A DNA stretch of 64,000 bases from Faecalibacterium sp. I4-1-79 (lineage in GTDB: Bacteria; Bacillota; Clostridia; Oscillospirales; Ruminococcaceae). The translations under genes were made by a program, and so were the position numbers. Below, one piece after another: positions 8,684 to 17,018 of this stretch. The stretch lies in contig NZ_CP094467.1 in assembly GCF_023347235.1 (NCBI RefSeq), positions 682,001 to 746,000 of the forward strand. Direction: 5' to 3'. A model generated the notes under the pieces. The model made no database searches. It was not told the DNA's origin and saw nothing but the letters and a program-made list of their open reading frames with translations. The first letter of the stretch is position 1. Every line of letters starts with the position of its first letter.

Positions 8684-9820
8684 ATGGTTGAAAAACATGC
8701 GCTTCGAGAATTTAAGGTATCTTTCCATGACATCCAACTGTTTGCGGCGTTCTTATTCTTTCTGCTTATTCCATTAAAAAACACTGGAATTATCCACTAT
8801 GTGATTTGGCTTGGTGTTATTGCAACAACAGCAAATATCGCTTTGACGATTTACAATAACGGCGCAAAAAGAAAATATATAGTATTGTTTTTTGTACTTC
8901 TCATTGATATTGTTGTGAGTCTATTTACAACGGATGAACCGTTTGAAAGTGGATTGCTTTATGCCATAGTTTGTTATTTTTCATTATTTTGGGTTATAGC
9001 ATTAAATAATACTTTTTTGCAGAATAAAAAAACGATTGATACAGTATATAGATTTGGAATACTAAGTGGATTGCTGTTCTCTGCTTATTCACTAATGCCG
9101 TTTGCATATTATAGAGATAATAATACAGTTTCACCGACGCTTACATTGTATTTTGGAAACAGTAATCTTGCAGGAATTTATATTTTTGCGGTAATTTGCA
9201 TTGTCATGATTTATCTAAAAAATGCAAGGAAAAAAGCTTTCGTTGTTATACTTGTTACGTATTTGTTGTATTTACTATGGATGACAGGCGCAAGAACATG
9301 TATGATTGCGGCTATATTTGTAGTTGCAAGTGCAATACTGCCTATAAAAATTAGAATTCCCAAAATGATTGTGGCTCTATGCTTTGCATTTCCAATATTG
9401 TTCGTTCCAATGTATCTGATGCTATTTAGAAGTGGATATGCTGACCTAATGATAATGGGCAAGTCACTATTTTCAGGTCGTCAAGGAACATTTACTGACT
9501 ACCTTTCTTTGTTACGTACTAATTTTCAATGGATAGTTGGAAATTTAGGCGAGGCGAGCTTTGCTAATGCCCATAATGCACCGTTGGCACATCTTTGCTC
9601 TACAGGTTTATTGGGAACAATACTCTTTTATGGGATGATGCTTAAAAAAACCTTGGCGTGTTGTGAAAATGATAATCCAGTTGCACGGACTGCTTTGATT
9701 TGTATTTTGGGGTTGTTTATTCAATCCAGTGGAGAAGCAAGTATTTTTCTGGGAGGATTTCCGGGAATAGAGTTTGTTTATGTGCTTTTCTATCTGGCGG
9801 GAAGGAAGGAGCCTTTATGA
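8684..9820 (+). CDS. Wzy-like polysaccharide polymerase / O-antigen ligase family protein
   Basis: A 378-residue protein with about ten hydrophobic segments and few conserved residues, as expected for the polymerase that links repeat units on the outer face of the membrane. The stretch GKSLFSGRQGTFTDYL followed by ANAHNAPLAHL near residues 265-310 matches the large extracellular loop of the Wzy/O-antigen ligase family (R and H residues). It is AT-rich, like the preceding gene. It lies between glycosyltransferase genes and upstream of a flippase, which is the normal context of wzy. It overlaps the next gene by ATGA. Confidence 0.78.
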   Translation: MVEKHALREFKVSFHDIQLFAAFLFFLLIPLKNTGIIHYVIWLGVIATTANIALTIYNNGAKRKYIVLFFVLLIDIVVSLFTTDEPFESGLLYAIVCYFSLFWVIALNNTFLQNKKTIDTVYRFGILSGLLFSAYSLMPFAYYRDNNTVSPTLTLYFGNSNLAGIYIFAVICIVMIYLKNARKKAFVVILVTYLLYLLWMTGARTCMIAAIFVVASAILPIKIRIPKMIVALCFAFPILFVPMYLMLFRSGYADLMIMGKSLFSGRQGTFTDYLSLLRTNFQWIVGNLGEASFANAHNAPLAHLCSTGLLGTILFYGMMLKKTLACCENDNPVARTALICILGLFIQSSGEASIFLGGFPGIEFVYVLFYLAGRKEPL

Positions 9821-11022
9821 AAACTGTAATGGTTTCTAATTTTATGAATCATCATCAGCTTCCTTTCTCACATGGAATTTTAAGTCAAGATGGTGTGGAG
9901 TATACATTTGTTGCCTTAGAAGCGATTCCGCAAGAGAGACTTGATATGGGGTATGAGGATATGAATCACAAATACCCGTTTGTGCTTTGTGCCTACGATT
10001 CTGAGGAGAAAATGCATCAGGCCGAAAAACTAATTGATGATGCAGATGTAGCGATATACGGCTCATGCCCGGATAGTCTGATTGTGCGCCGCACGAGCAA
10101 AGGAAAACTGTGCTTTAAGTTTAGCGAGCGCTACTTTAAGGAAGGAACGGGGTTGTTGCAGATCCCGCACAATTTTGCGAGTGCGTGGAAGCATTTGAAA
10201 CCGTTTGAAAAGGGACCGTTGTATTTCTGCTGTAGCAGTGCCTATACTTCTGCGGATTTGAATTGCTACACAAATTTTAAGAGAAGAACCTTTAAGTGGG
10301 GGTATTTCCCGGAGACCAAAAAATATGATGTCGCTGAATTGATGAAGCGAAAGCTATCGGTTACGTCAGCAGGATGGAAGCATCCTCAGGCTTCAATCCT
10401 ATGGGCTGGCAGGCTTATAGGATGGAAGCATCCGGATGCTTCCATCGAGTTGGCAGCATCGCTTAAAGAAAAGGGATACTCCTTCAGAATGAGTGTTATC
10501 GGCAATGGAGAGATGGAAGCGCAGCTCCATGAAATGATTCGGAGCAAAGGCGTAGAAGATTGCGTAGAAATGCTTGGCGCAATGTCTCCGGATGAAGTAC
10601 GTGCTCATATGGAAAGAGCCGATGTGTTCCTGTTTACCAGTGATTTTAATGAGGGATGGGGAGCCGTTTTAAATGAATCGATGAACAGTGGATGTGCGGT
10701 TGTTGCAAGCCACGCAATTGGCTCAGTGCCTTTCTTAATCAAGGATGGCGTAAATGGTCTGATTTACGAAAACGGGAATCAAAAGCACTTTGAAAAACAG
10801 GTCTGTAGATTGTTGGACGATGACGCCTATAGAAGAAAGATGGGCGAGAATGCTTATGCCACGATTTCAGATACATGGAATGCACAGGTGGCATCCGGGC
10901 GATTTGTTGAATTAGCAAGGGAAATCATCAAAGGCAACACGGCGCAGACTTTGTTTGAAGACGGTCCCTGCAGCAGCGCAGAAATATTGGATAATGGATG
11001 GTATCATGCAAATGAATCTTAA
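9817..11022 (+). CDS. Family 4 glycosyltransferase
   Basis: A 401-residue GT-B transferase. MKTVMVSNFMNHHQLPFSHG opens the N-terminal domain. The middle carries ILWAGRLIGWKHPDASIELA near residues 195-215 and the C-terminal donor site is ADVFLFTSDFNEGWGAVLNE followed by AVVASHAIGSVPFLI. The ATG at 9817 overlaps the upstream stop (ATGA) and follows GGAAGGAAGGAG, so translation is coupled. A direct repeat is visible inside the gene: GGATGGAAGCATCC occurs at about 10371 and 10421, encoding GWKHP twice. The product most likely adds one sugar to the repeat unit. Confidence 0.92.
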   Translation: MKTVMVSNFMNHHQLPFSHGILSQDGVEYTFVALEAIPQERLDMGYEDMNHKYPFVLCAYDSEEKMHQAEKLIDDADVAIYGSCPDSLIVRRTSKGKLCFKFSERYFKEGTGLLQIPHNFASAWKHLKPFEKGPLYFCCSSAYTSADLNCYTNFKRRTFKWGYFPETKKYDVAELMKRKLSVTSAGWKHPQASILWAGRLIGWKHPDASIELAASLKEKGYSFRMSVIGNGEMEAQLHEMIRSKGVEDCVEMLGAMSPDEVRAHMERADVFLFTSDFNEGWGAVLNESMNSGCAVVASHAIGSVPFLIKDGVNGLIYENGNQKHFEKQVCRLLDDDAYRRKMGENAYATISDTWNAQVASGRFVELAREIIKGNTAQTLFEDGPCSSAEILDNGWYHANES

Positions 11023-11536
11023 AAGAATGCTGCATTTAAATGGCATCAAGAGAACGCTAAACCTGTTTTTGATTAACCATGTATTTGTCGGAACGAAACC
11101 GCTTGCGTGCAATATGAAACGAAAATTGCTCCGTGGAATCGGGTGTCCAGTCGGAGACGGGACGACAATAGTTGGCCCTATTGAATGCAAAGGTACCATT
11201 GCGATTGGAAATAATTGTTGGATTGGAAAAAACTGTAAGGTCAATGGAAACGGTACAGTCCAAATTGGCGACAATTGTGATCTTGGTCCAGAGGTTACGT
11301 TTCAAACGGGCGGGCATGCAATTGGAGATAGAACCCGAAGAGCCGGTGAGGGCGAGATTTATCATCAGGTGATTGGAAACGGAACATGGATTGGAGGTAG
11401 AAGTACGATTTGCAACAATTCAACTGTAGGTAATGGCTGTGTTGTAGCTGCTTGTGCGTGTGTGGTACATGATGTACCGGATAATACTTTGGTTGGTGGT
11501 GTTCCGGCAAAAGTCATTAGGAGTCTAGAAGTATGA
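11006..11536 (+). CDS. Hexapeptide-repeat (left-handed beta-helix) O-acetyltransferase
   Basis: A 176-residue protein of the serine-acetyltransferase/maltose-acetyltransferase type, transferring acetyl from acetyl-CoA, most likely to a sugar of the polysaccharide. The repeating I-G-x-x-x-x pattern (IAIGNNCWIGKNC, VQIGDNCDLGPEV, IGNGTWIGG) builds the beta-helix, and the C-terminal VVHDVPDNTLVGGVPAKVIR is the usual acetyl-CoA-binding end. The catalytic His is probably the one in TGGHAIGD. The start is uncertain: ATG at 11006 or 11012, both inside the end of the previous gene; an upstream ATG at 10955 would give an unlikely N-terminus. Confidence 0.88.
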   Translation: MQMNLKRMLHLNGIKRTLNLFLINHVFVGTKPLACNMKRKLLRGIGCPVGDGTTIVGPIECKGTIAIGNNCWIGKNCKVNGNGTVQIGDNCDLGPEVTFQTGGHAIGDRTRRAGEGEIYHQVIGNGTWIGGRSTICNNSTVGNGCVVAACACVVHDVPDNTLVGGVPAKVIRSLEV

Positions 11537-12813
11537 AGATACGAGATTTACTGAGCAGTAAGGTGACAAGAAATGCAAGCTGGATTATTGCCGGACGGGT
11601 ATATCACATGCTGCTTGCGTTTTTTGTTGGATTACTTACGGCACGATACCTGGGACCAAGCAATTTCGGACTGATTAATTATGCTGCAACATACACATCT
11701 TTCTTTGCATCATTCTGTACGCTTGGAATCAATTCGGTTATCGTAAAGAATTTTGTGGATCATCCCGATGAGGAAGGCGAAACCGTTGGATCGGCGATTG
11801 TCCTTAGAACGGTTTCCAGCGTCTTATCAGTACTTATGATGGTGTGTATCACGCTGATCGCTGATAAGGGAGAGACTACGACGCACATTGTGGTGTTTCT
11901 CTGCGGCATTGGTGTGGTTTTCCAAGTGATGGACACCCTGGACTATTGGTTTCAATCAAAACTTGAATCGAAATACTCTGCTTTTGCGACGGTAATATCA
12001 TATACGGTTGTTTCCGCTTATAAAGTGTGGCTGTTGGCAACAGGAAAAAGCGTAGAATGGTTTGCCATTTCGACTTCTATCGACTACATGGTGGTGGCTG
12101 TTGTCCTTCTTGTCATGTATAAAAAGCACAACGGCCCTCAGTTTAAGTGCTCAGTACGCAAGGCAAAAGAATTATTCTTTAGTAGCTATCACTTCATTTT
12201 AGCTGGCTTGATGGTTTCGATTTACGGCAGTACGGATAAGTTCATGCTGAAACAAATGTTGAATGAGTCGGAAGTGGGATTTTATTCAACGGCAGTTTCA
12301 CTGTGCAATACATGGGTGTTTTTGCTGACTGCAATAATTGATTCTCTGTACCCGGTTATTTTGCAGTCTTTCGATAATAAGAAGCTGTTTGAACGCAAGA
12401 ATAAGCAGCTTTATGCAATTGTGTTCTATGTGTCTGTGGGTGTTTCACTTCTCTTTTCGCTCTTGGCGTCTCCGATCGTGAGTATTTTGTATGGTGACGC
12501 ATACGTCCCAGCTGCAGCTCCGTTGAGAATCATTACATGGTATACGGCTTTTTCCTATCTGGGGGTAGCCAGAAATGCATGGGTCGTTTCTTACAGTAAA
12601 CAAAATTATCTCAAATATTTGTATATCGGAGCAGCAATAACAAATGTATTGCTGAATGCAATTATGATTCCCTTGTGGGGAGCGTCTGGTGCTGCGTTGG
12701 CATCGTTGCTGACGCAAATAAGCACAATCCTTTTGTTTCCGGCCCTTATAAAAGACTTGCAGCCAAATGTCAAACTGATGATTGATGCAATTCTTTTGAA
12801 GGATGTTTTTTGA
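11533..12813 (+). CDS. Wzx-like oligosaccharide flippase
   Basis: A 426-residue integral membrane protein of the polysaccharide biosynthesis (Wzx/MurJ-like MOP) superfamily with about twelve membrane segments. The N-terminus NASWIIAGRVYHMLLAFFVG followed by ARYLGPSNFGLINY is the classic Wzx signature. It flips the undecaprenyl-linked repeat unit from the inner to the outer face so that the Wzy-like protein can polymerise it. It overlaps the acetyltransferase gene by four bases (ATGA). This pairing with the polymerase at 8684 indicates a Wzx/Wzy-dependent pathway, not an ABC-transporter route. Confidence 0.92.
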   Translation: MKIRDLLSSKVTRNASWIIAGRVYHMLLAFFVGLLTARYLGPSNFGLINYAATYTSFFASFCTLGINSVIVKNFVDHPDEEGETVGSAIVLRTVSSVLSVLMMVCITLIADKGETTTHIVVFLCGIGVVFQVMDTLDYWFQSKLESKYSAFATVISYTVVSAYKVWLLATGKSVEWFAISTSIDYMVVAVVLLVMYKKHNGPQFKCSVRKAKELFFSSYHFILAGLMVSIYGSTDKFMLKQMLNESEVGFYSTAVSLCNTWVFLLTAIIDSLYPVILQSFDNKKLFERKNKQLYAIVFYVSVGVSLLFSLLASPIVSILYGDAYVPAAAPLRIITWYTAFSYLGVARNAWVVSYSKQNYLKYLYIGAAITNVLLNAIMIPLWGASGAALASLLTQISTILLFPALIKDLQPNVKLMIDAILLKDVF

Positions 12814-12837
12814 TAAAAGATTGGGAGGAAAATTAAA

Positions 12838-13884
12838 ATGTCTGCATTTGATAACGCAACCCTTATGATCACTGGTGGTACTGGTTCTTTTGGTTCTACC
12901 GTTCTGAAGCACTTCTTGGATTCTGACCTGAAGGAGATTCGTATCTTCTCCCGTGACGAAAAGAAGCAGGACGATATGCGTCATGAGCTTCAGGCCAAGC
13001 ACCCTGACACTGCTAAGAAGGTCAAGTTCTACATCGGTGATGTCCGCAACCCCCAGTCCATCCGTGACGCAATGCCCGGTGTTGACTACATCTTCCATGC
13101 TGCCGCTCTGAAGCAGGTCCCGTCCTGCGAGTTTTTCCCCATGCAGGCGGTTCAGACCAACATCATCGGTACTGATAACGTCTTGCACGCTGCAATCGAT
13201 GCAGGCGTTAAGCGTGTCGTCTGCCTGTCCACCGATAAGGCAGCTTATCCCATTAACGCCATGGGCATCTCCAAGGCTATGATGGAGCACGTCATCTATG
13301 CCAATGCCCGTGTAGCTGCTGAGCGTGGTGGCACGACCATCTGCTGCACTCGTTACGGCAACGTTATGTGCAGCCGTGGTTCCGTTATCCCTCTGTTCAT
13401 CGACCAGATCAAGGCGGGCAACCCCATCACCATCACTGACCCCAACATGACCCGCTTCCTAATGAATCTGGACGAGGCTGTGGATTTGGTCTTGTTCGCT
13501 TTCCAACATGCAAATCCTGGTGATTTGTTCATCCAGAAGTCTGATGCTTCCACCATCGGCGATCTGGCTAAGGCTGTCCAGCAGTTGTTTGGTGATACCG
13601 GCACGAACATCATCGGCACTCGTCACGGCGAGAAGCTGTTCGAGACTCTGATGACCCGTGAGGAGCGTCTGCGCAGCCAGGATATGGGCCATTATTTCCG
13701 TGTTGCTGCGGATAACCGTGACCTGAACTACGATAAGTTTGTCGTCAACGGCGAGGTACATACTATGGCAGACGAGTCCTACACCAGCCATAACACTACC
13801 CGTCTGGATGTGGAAGGCACTGTTAAGAAGATCCTGACCACCGAATATGTCCAGAACGCACTGAAGGGCATCCCGAATGTCTAA
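12838..13884 (+). CDS. capE: UDP-GlcNAc 4,6-dehydratase/5-epimerase, CapE/FnlA type
   Basis: A 348-residue extended short-chain dehydrogenase/reductase. It takes UDP-N-acetylglucosamine through 4,6-dehydration and epimerisation as the first step towards UDP-N-acetyl-L-fucosamine. The NAD(P)-binding loop is MITGGTGSFGS near residue 10. The active-site region reads INAMGISKAMMEH: the usual Tyr of YxxxK is Met, which is the hallmark of this subfamily and not a defect. The downstream genes encode the next two enzymes of the same pathway. From this gene on, codons are C-ending and the GC content rises sharply compared with the flippase and glycosyltransferases upstream. RBS GGGAGG lies before the ATG. 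Confidence 0.93.
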   Translation: MSAFDNATLMITGGTGSFGSTVLKHFLDSDLKEIRIFSRDEKKQDDMRHELQAKHPDTAKKVKFYIGDVRNPQSIRDAMPGVDYIFHAAALKQVPSCEFFPMQAVQTNIIGTDNVLHAAIDAGVKRVVCLSTDKAAYPINAMGISKAMMEHVIYANARVAAERGGTTICCTRYGNVMCSRGSVIPLFIDQIKAGNPITITDPNMTRFLMNLDEAVDLVLFAFQHANPGDLFIQKSDASTIGDLAKAVQQLFGDTGTNIIGTRHGEKLFETLMTREERLRSQDMGHYFRVAADNRDLNYDKFVVNGEVHTMADESYTSHNTTRLDVEGTVKKILTTEYVQNALKGIPNV

Positions 13885-14443
13885 AGAAAAGTTGCTGCTG
13901 GTTGGAGCCGGTGGCTTTGGCCGCATGGTGGCTGAACAAGCGATGATAGAATATAACTGTGCCTTTGTAGACGATGGGCAACCTGTGGGCACTGACATCT
14001 GTGGCATTCCGGTGGTTGGCAGTCTTGCTGATTTGCCGGAGCTGCGGAAGGAGTACGGCTTGCTGGTGGTGGGTATCGGCAACAATCGGTTCCGGGCACA
14101 GGTGTATGAGAAGGCGAAAGCCCTTGGCTTTGCTTTTCCCAATATCGTTGCGCCAAGCGCCTACATCAGTCCATACGCAAAGCTGGGCTGTGGCTGCGTG
14201 GTGCTGCAAAATGCCTGTGTCCAGAATGGTACGTCCGTTGGCAACGGTGTTCTGCTGAATGCCGGAACGGAAGTCCACTGTGATGCAGCGGTAGGGGACT
14301 ACGCCCTGATTTACACCAACAGCGTCATTCGCACTGGTGCGACTGTGGGCAACTTTACCCGCATTGGCAGCAACTGCACCATCTGCAATCATGCAACTGT
14401 GCCGGATGGCGCAGATATTCCGGACTGCACCGCAGTACACTAA
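13877..14443 (+). CDS. NeuD/PglD-type sugar O/N-acetyltransferase
   Basis: A 188-residue protein with the two-part layout of the NeuD/PglD family: an N-terminal Rossmann-like domain that binds the nucleotide sugar (LLLVGAGGFGRMVAEQA) and a C-terminal left-handed beta-helix of hexapeptide repeats (SPYAKLGCGCVVLQNACVQ, VGNGVLLNAG, VGDYALIYTNS). The family acetylates a sugar or amino sugar using acetyl-CoA. It overlaps capE by eight bases and precedes capF by 11 bp, so it is part of the same transcription unit, although the CapE-F-G pathway itself does not need it. The C-terminus is a little shorter than is usual in the family. Confidence 0.87.
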   Translation: MSKEKLLLVGAGGFGRMVAEQAMIEYNCAFVDDGQPVGTDICGIPVVGSLADLPELRKEYGLLVVGIGNNRFRAQVYEKAKALGFAFPNIVAPSAYISPYAKLGCGCVVLQNACVQNGTSVGNGVLLNAGTEVHCDAAVGDYALIYTNSVIRTGATVGNFTRIGSNCTICNHATVPDGADIPDCTAVH

Positions 14444-14454
14444 GAGGTGAGAGA

Positions 14455-15651
14455 ATGAACATTCTAGTCACAGGTGCCAAGGGCATGGTGGGGACCGCCC
14501 TGTGCAATAACCTGAAAAACATCCGGGATGGGAAGAACAAGACCCGCCCGGCATTGAATATTGAAGAAATCTACGAGTATGACCTGAACTCCACCCCGGC
14601 GGAGCTGAATGAGTACTGCCGTAAGGCAGACTTTGTGTTCAATCTGGCTGGTGTGAATCGTCCGGAGAATCCCGAGGATTTCATGAAGGGCAACTTCGGC
14701 TTTGCATCCGACTTGCTGAACTGCCTGAAAAAGCACAACAACAAGGCAACTATCATGCTATCCTCCTCCATTCAAGCCACGCTGGCAGGCCGCTTTGGCA
14801 ACAGCGAGTACGGCCGCAGCAAGAAGGCTGGCGAGGAGCTGTTCTTCCAGTATGCTCAGGAGACCGGGGCAAAGGTGGCTGTCTATCGCTTTGTGAACCT
14901 GATGGGACACAGCTGCCCCAAGTACAACAGTGCTGTCAGCACCTTCTGCTGGGCAGTCGCCAATGACGAGCCCTTCACTGTCAACGACCGCAGTACCGAA
15001 TTGGAACTGCTGTACATCGACGATTTGGTAGAGGGAATGTTCGACCTGCTGGAAGGCAAGGAGCAACACTGTGAGTTTGACGGTGTGGAAACCGTTCTGA
15101 AGACCGATGGCCGCTATTGCTGTGTTCCTGTGACCCACAAGGTCACGCTGGGCGAAATCGTGGATCTGCTGCAAGAGTTCAAGGCACAGCCGACTACGCT
15201 CATGATGCCGAAAATGCCGGACGGCTCCTTTGCTAAGAAGCTGTACTCCCTGTATCTGACCTATCTGCCCACCGACAAGTTCAAGTACGCCCTGAAGATG
15301 AACGTGGACAACCGTGGCTCCTTCACCGAGTTGGTCCATACCGCCGACTGCGGACAGGTAAGCATCAATATCTCGAAGCCCGGCATTACCAAAGGGCAGC
15401 ACTGGCACAACTCCAAGTGGGAGCTGTTCATTGTGGTGGCAGGTCACGGACTGATTCAGGAGCGAAACATCAACACCGGCGAAACGGTGGAGTTTGAGGT
15501 TTCCGGGGATAAGATCGAGGCTGTCCACATGATTCCCGGCTGGACCCACAACATCATCAACCTGTCGGAGACGGAGAATCTGGTGACGGTGATGACCTGC
15601 AACGAATTTTTTGACCCGAACCATCCGGACACCTTCTTCGAGCCGGTGTAA
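14455..15651 (+). CDS. capF: CapF-type reductase/epimerase of UDP-L-FucNAc synthesis
   Basis: A 398-residue two-domain protein. Residues 1-270 form a short-chain dehydrogenase (MNILVTGAKGMVGTAL; the catalytic YGRSKKAGEELF motif near residue 122). The C-terminal 110 residues form a cupin with the metal ligands HWHNSKWELF and HMIPGWTHNI. This fusion is specific to CapF/FnlB, which reduces the product of CapE to UDP-N-acetyl-L-talosamine, with the cupin contributing the epimerisation. It lies between the NeuD-like gene and capG, in the same order as in known FucNAc clusters apart from the inserted acetyltransferase. The ribosome binding site is AAGAGGTGAGAG. Confidence 0.94.
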   Translation: MNILVTGAKGMVGTALCNNLKNIRDGKNKTRPALNIEEIYEYDLNSTPAELNEYCRKADFVFNLAGVNRPENPEDFMKGNFGFASDLLNCLKKHNNKATIMLSSSIQATLAGRFGNSEYGRSKKAGEELFFQYAQETGAKVAVYRFVNLMGHSCPKYNSAVSTFCWAVANDEPFTVNDRSTELELLYIDDLVEGMFDLLEGKEQHCEFDGVETVLKTDGRYCCVPVTHKVTLGEIVDLLQEFKAQPTTLMMPKMPDGSFAKKLYSLYLTYLPTDKFKYALKMNVDNRGSFTELVHTADCGQVSINISKPGITKGQHWHNSKWELFIVVAGHGLIQERNINTGETVEFEVSGDKIEAVHMIPGWTHNIINLSETENLVTVMTCNEFFDPNHPDTFFEPV

Positions 15652-15684
15652 GAGAAAAATACTGGTTGACGTTAGGAGATTTTT

Positions 15685-16872
15685 ATGGAACACAATTTTA
15701 CATGGAAAAATGATGGACGCACCAAGGTCATGATCGGCTGCGGCACCCGCCCGGAGATTATTCGTCTGGCAGCTGTCATCAAGCGCTGCCGGGAATATTT
15801 TGACTGCTGCGTGGTCTATTACAATCAAAACTGGGACAGAAACCTCTCCACCGTGTTCTGGGAGGATTTCGAGCTGAAAAACACCTTCGGGGAGTATGGC
15901 CCGGACATTCTGGTGCCAGTAGTGGGCGAGAATCTGGGTGTGACCTGCGGAAACATTCTGGGGCGCAGCTATGAGCTGCTCAGCGAGTTGCAGCCGGAGG
16001 GCTATCTGGTGCTGGGCGATACCAACTCCTGCCTGTCTGCCATCTCTGCGAAGCGGTTGCACATTCCGTTGTTTCACATGGAGGCCGGCAACCGCTGCAA
16101 GGACGAGTGTCTGCCCGAGGAGACCAACCGCCGCATCGTGGATGTGATTTCTGACGTGAATATGTGCTATTCCGAGTTCGCCCGGAAGTATCTGGCAGAT
16201 ACTGGCCTACCCAAGGAGCGCACCTACCAGACCGGCTCTCCCATGGCAGAGGTGCTGCACATGAATCTGGAGAAGATCCAGAAAAGCGACGTGCTGGAGC
16301 GTCTGGGACTGGAGAAGGACAAGTACATTCTGCTGTCTGCCCACCGTGAGGAGAACATCGACTCTGAAAAGAACTTCATGAGTCTGTTTACTGCCATCAA
16401 TGCGCTGGCGGAGAAGTACGATATGCCCATCCTGTATTCCTGCCATCCCCGCAGCAAGCATCGTCTGGAACAGAGTGGCTTCCAGCTGGACCCTCGCGTC
16501 CGGGTCAACGAGCCACTGGGCTTCAACGACTACAACAAGCTGCAAATGAACGCTCTGGCAATCGTCTCCGACTCCGGCACGCTGCCCGAGGAGTCTAGCT
16601 TCTATCTGTCTATTGGTCATCCCATCGCCGCCGTGTGCATCCGTACCAGTACGGAACGTCCTGAGGCACTGGAAGCCGGCGACTTCATTCTGGCTGGTAT
16701 TACCACACGGGAGCTGCTCAACGCCACCGATATGGCCATTGAGATGAAGCAGAAGGGCGTTCTGGGCAAACCCTGCCCCGATTATGTGGACGAGACCGTG
16801 TCCATGAAGGTGGTTCGTATCATTCAGGGATATGTGAATGTGGTCAATAAGATGGTGTGGAGGAAGTACTGA
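15685..16872 (+). CDS. capG: CapG-type UDP-N-acetylglucosamine 2-epimerase (UDP-L-FucNAc forming)
   Basis: A 395-residue GT-B-like 2-epimerase of the WecB/CapG family. It performs the last step, 2-epimerisation to UDP-N-acetyl-L-fucosamine. Conserved features are CGTRPEIIRLAAVIKRC near residue 20, LGDTNSCLSA near 112, HMEAGNRCKDECLPEETNRR near 131-150, LSAHREENID near 220 and SDSGTLPEESS near 295. With capE and capF immediately upstream, assignment to the FucNAc pathway (not ManNAc synthesis) is secure from context. A clear ribosome binding site (TTAGGAG) precedes the ATG. Confidence 0.93.
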   Translation: MEHNFTWKNDGRTKVMIGCGTRPEIIRLAAVIKRCREYFDCCVVYYNQNWDRNLSTVFWEDFELKNTFGEYGPDILVPVVGENLGVTCGNILGRSYELLSELQPEGYLVLGDTNSCLSAISAKRLHIPLFHMEAGNRCKDECLPEETNRRIVDVISDVNMCYSEFARKYLADTGLPKERTYQTGSPMAEVLHMNLEKIQKSDVLERLGLEKDKYILLSAHREENIDSEKNFMSLFTAINALAEKYDMPILYSCHPRSKHRLEQSGFQLDPRVRVNEPLGFNDYNKLQMNALAIVSDSGTLPEESSFYLSIGHPIAAVCIRTSTERPEALEAGDFILAGITTRELLNATDMAIEMKQKGVLGKPCPDYVDETVSMKVVRIIQGYVNVVNKMVWRKY

Positions 16873-16923
16873 TTATCTACACAACGGCCATGCATCAGCA
16901 TGGCTGTGCTGCTCAAATGTGCT

Positions 16924-16970
16924 ACCTCTCCGTGGTGAGCAGCAGGCAACGGATAATTATCCGGCTAAAG
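16924..16970 (+). ncRNA. Candidate structured leader motif, copy 1 (upstream of the GlmM-type gene)
   Basis: Bases 16924-16950 match 18529-18555 at 24 of 27 positions, with shared GGTGAGC and GCAGGCAAC blocks. They are followed by a perfect 12-base palindrome (GGATAATTATCC) and then GGCTAAAG. The second copy has a different hairpin at the same place, followed by GGCGAAG. Conserved single-stranded blocks around a hairpin that changes sequence but not shape suggest an RNA element. I cannot name a known family. Confidence 0.45.
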
Positions 16971-17018
16971 GCACATTTCTATTCGTCAATTCACTCTTTG
17001 GATGAGGAAAAAACTATA

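Noticed and set aside
14758-16077. Antisense frame of over 400 codons opposite capF-capG
   Set aside because: Composition and Leu/Gln/Val-rich content are typical of shadows in GC-rich genes; no start signal, and the sense genes are certain. The same applies to minus-strand frames at 36671-38080 and 41807-43189.
16873-17018. Known riboswitch or glmS-type ribozyme upstream of the GlmM-type gene
   Set aside because: I could not match the conserved core of any riboswitch or ribozyme that I know; only the duplicated motif is supported.
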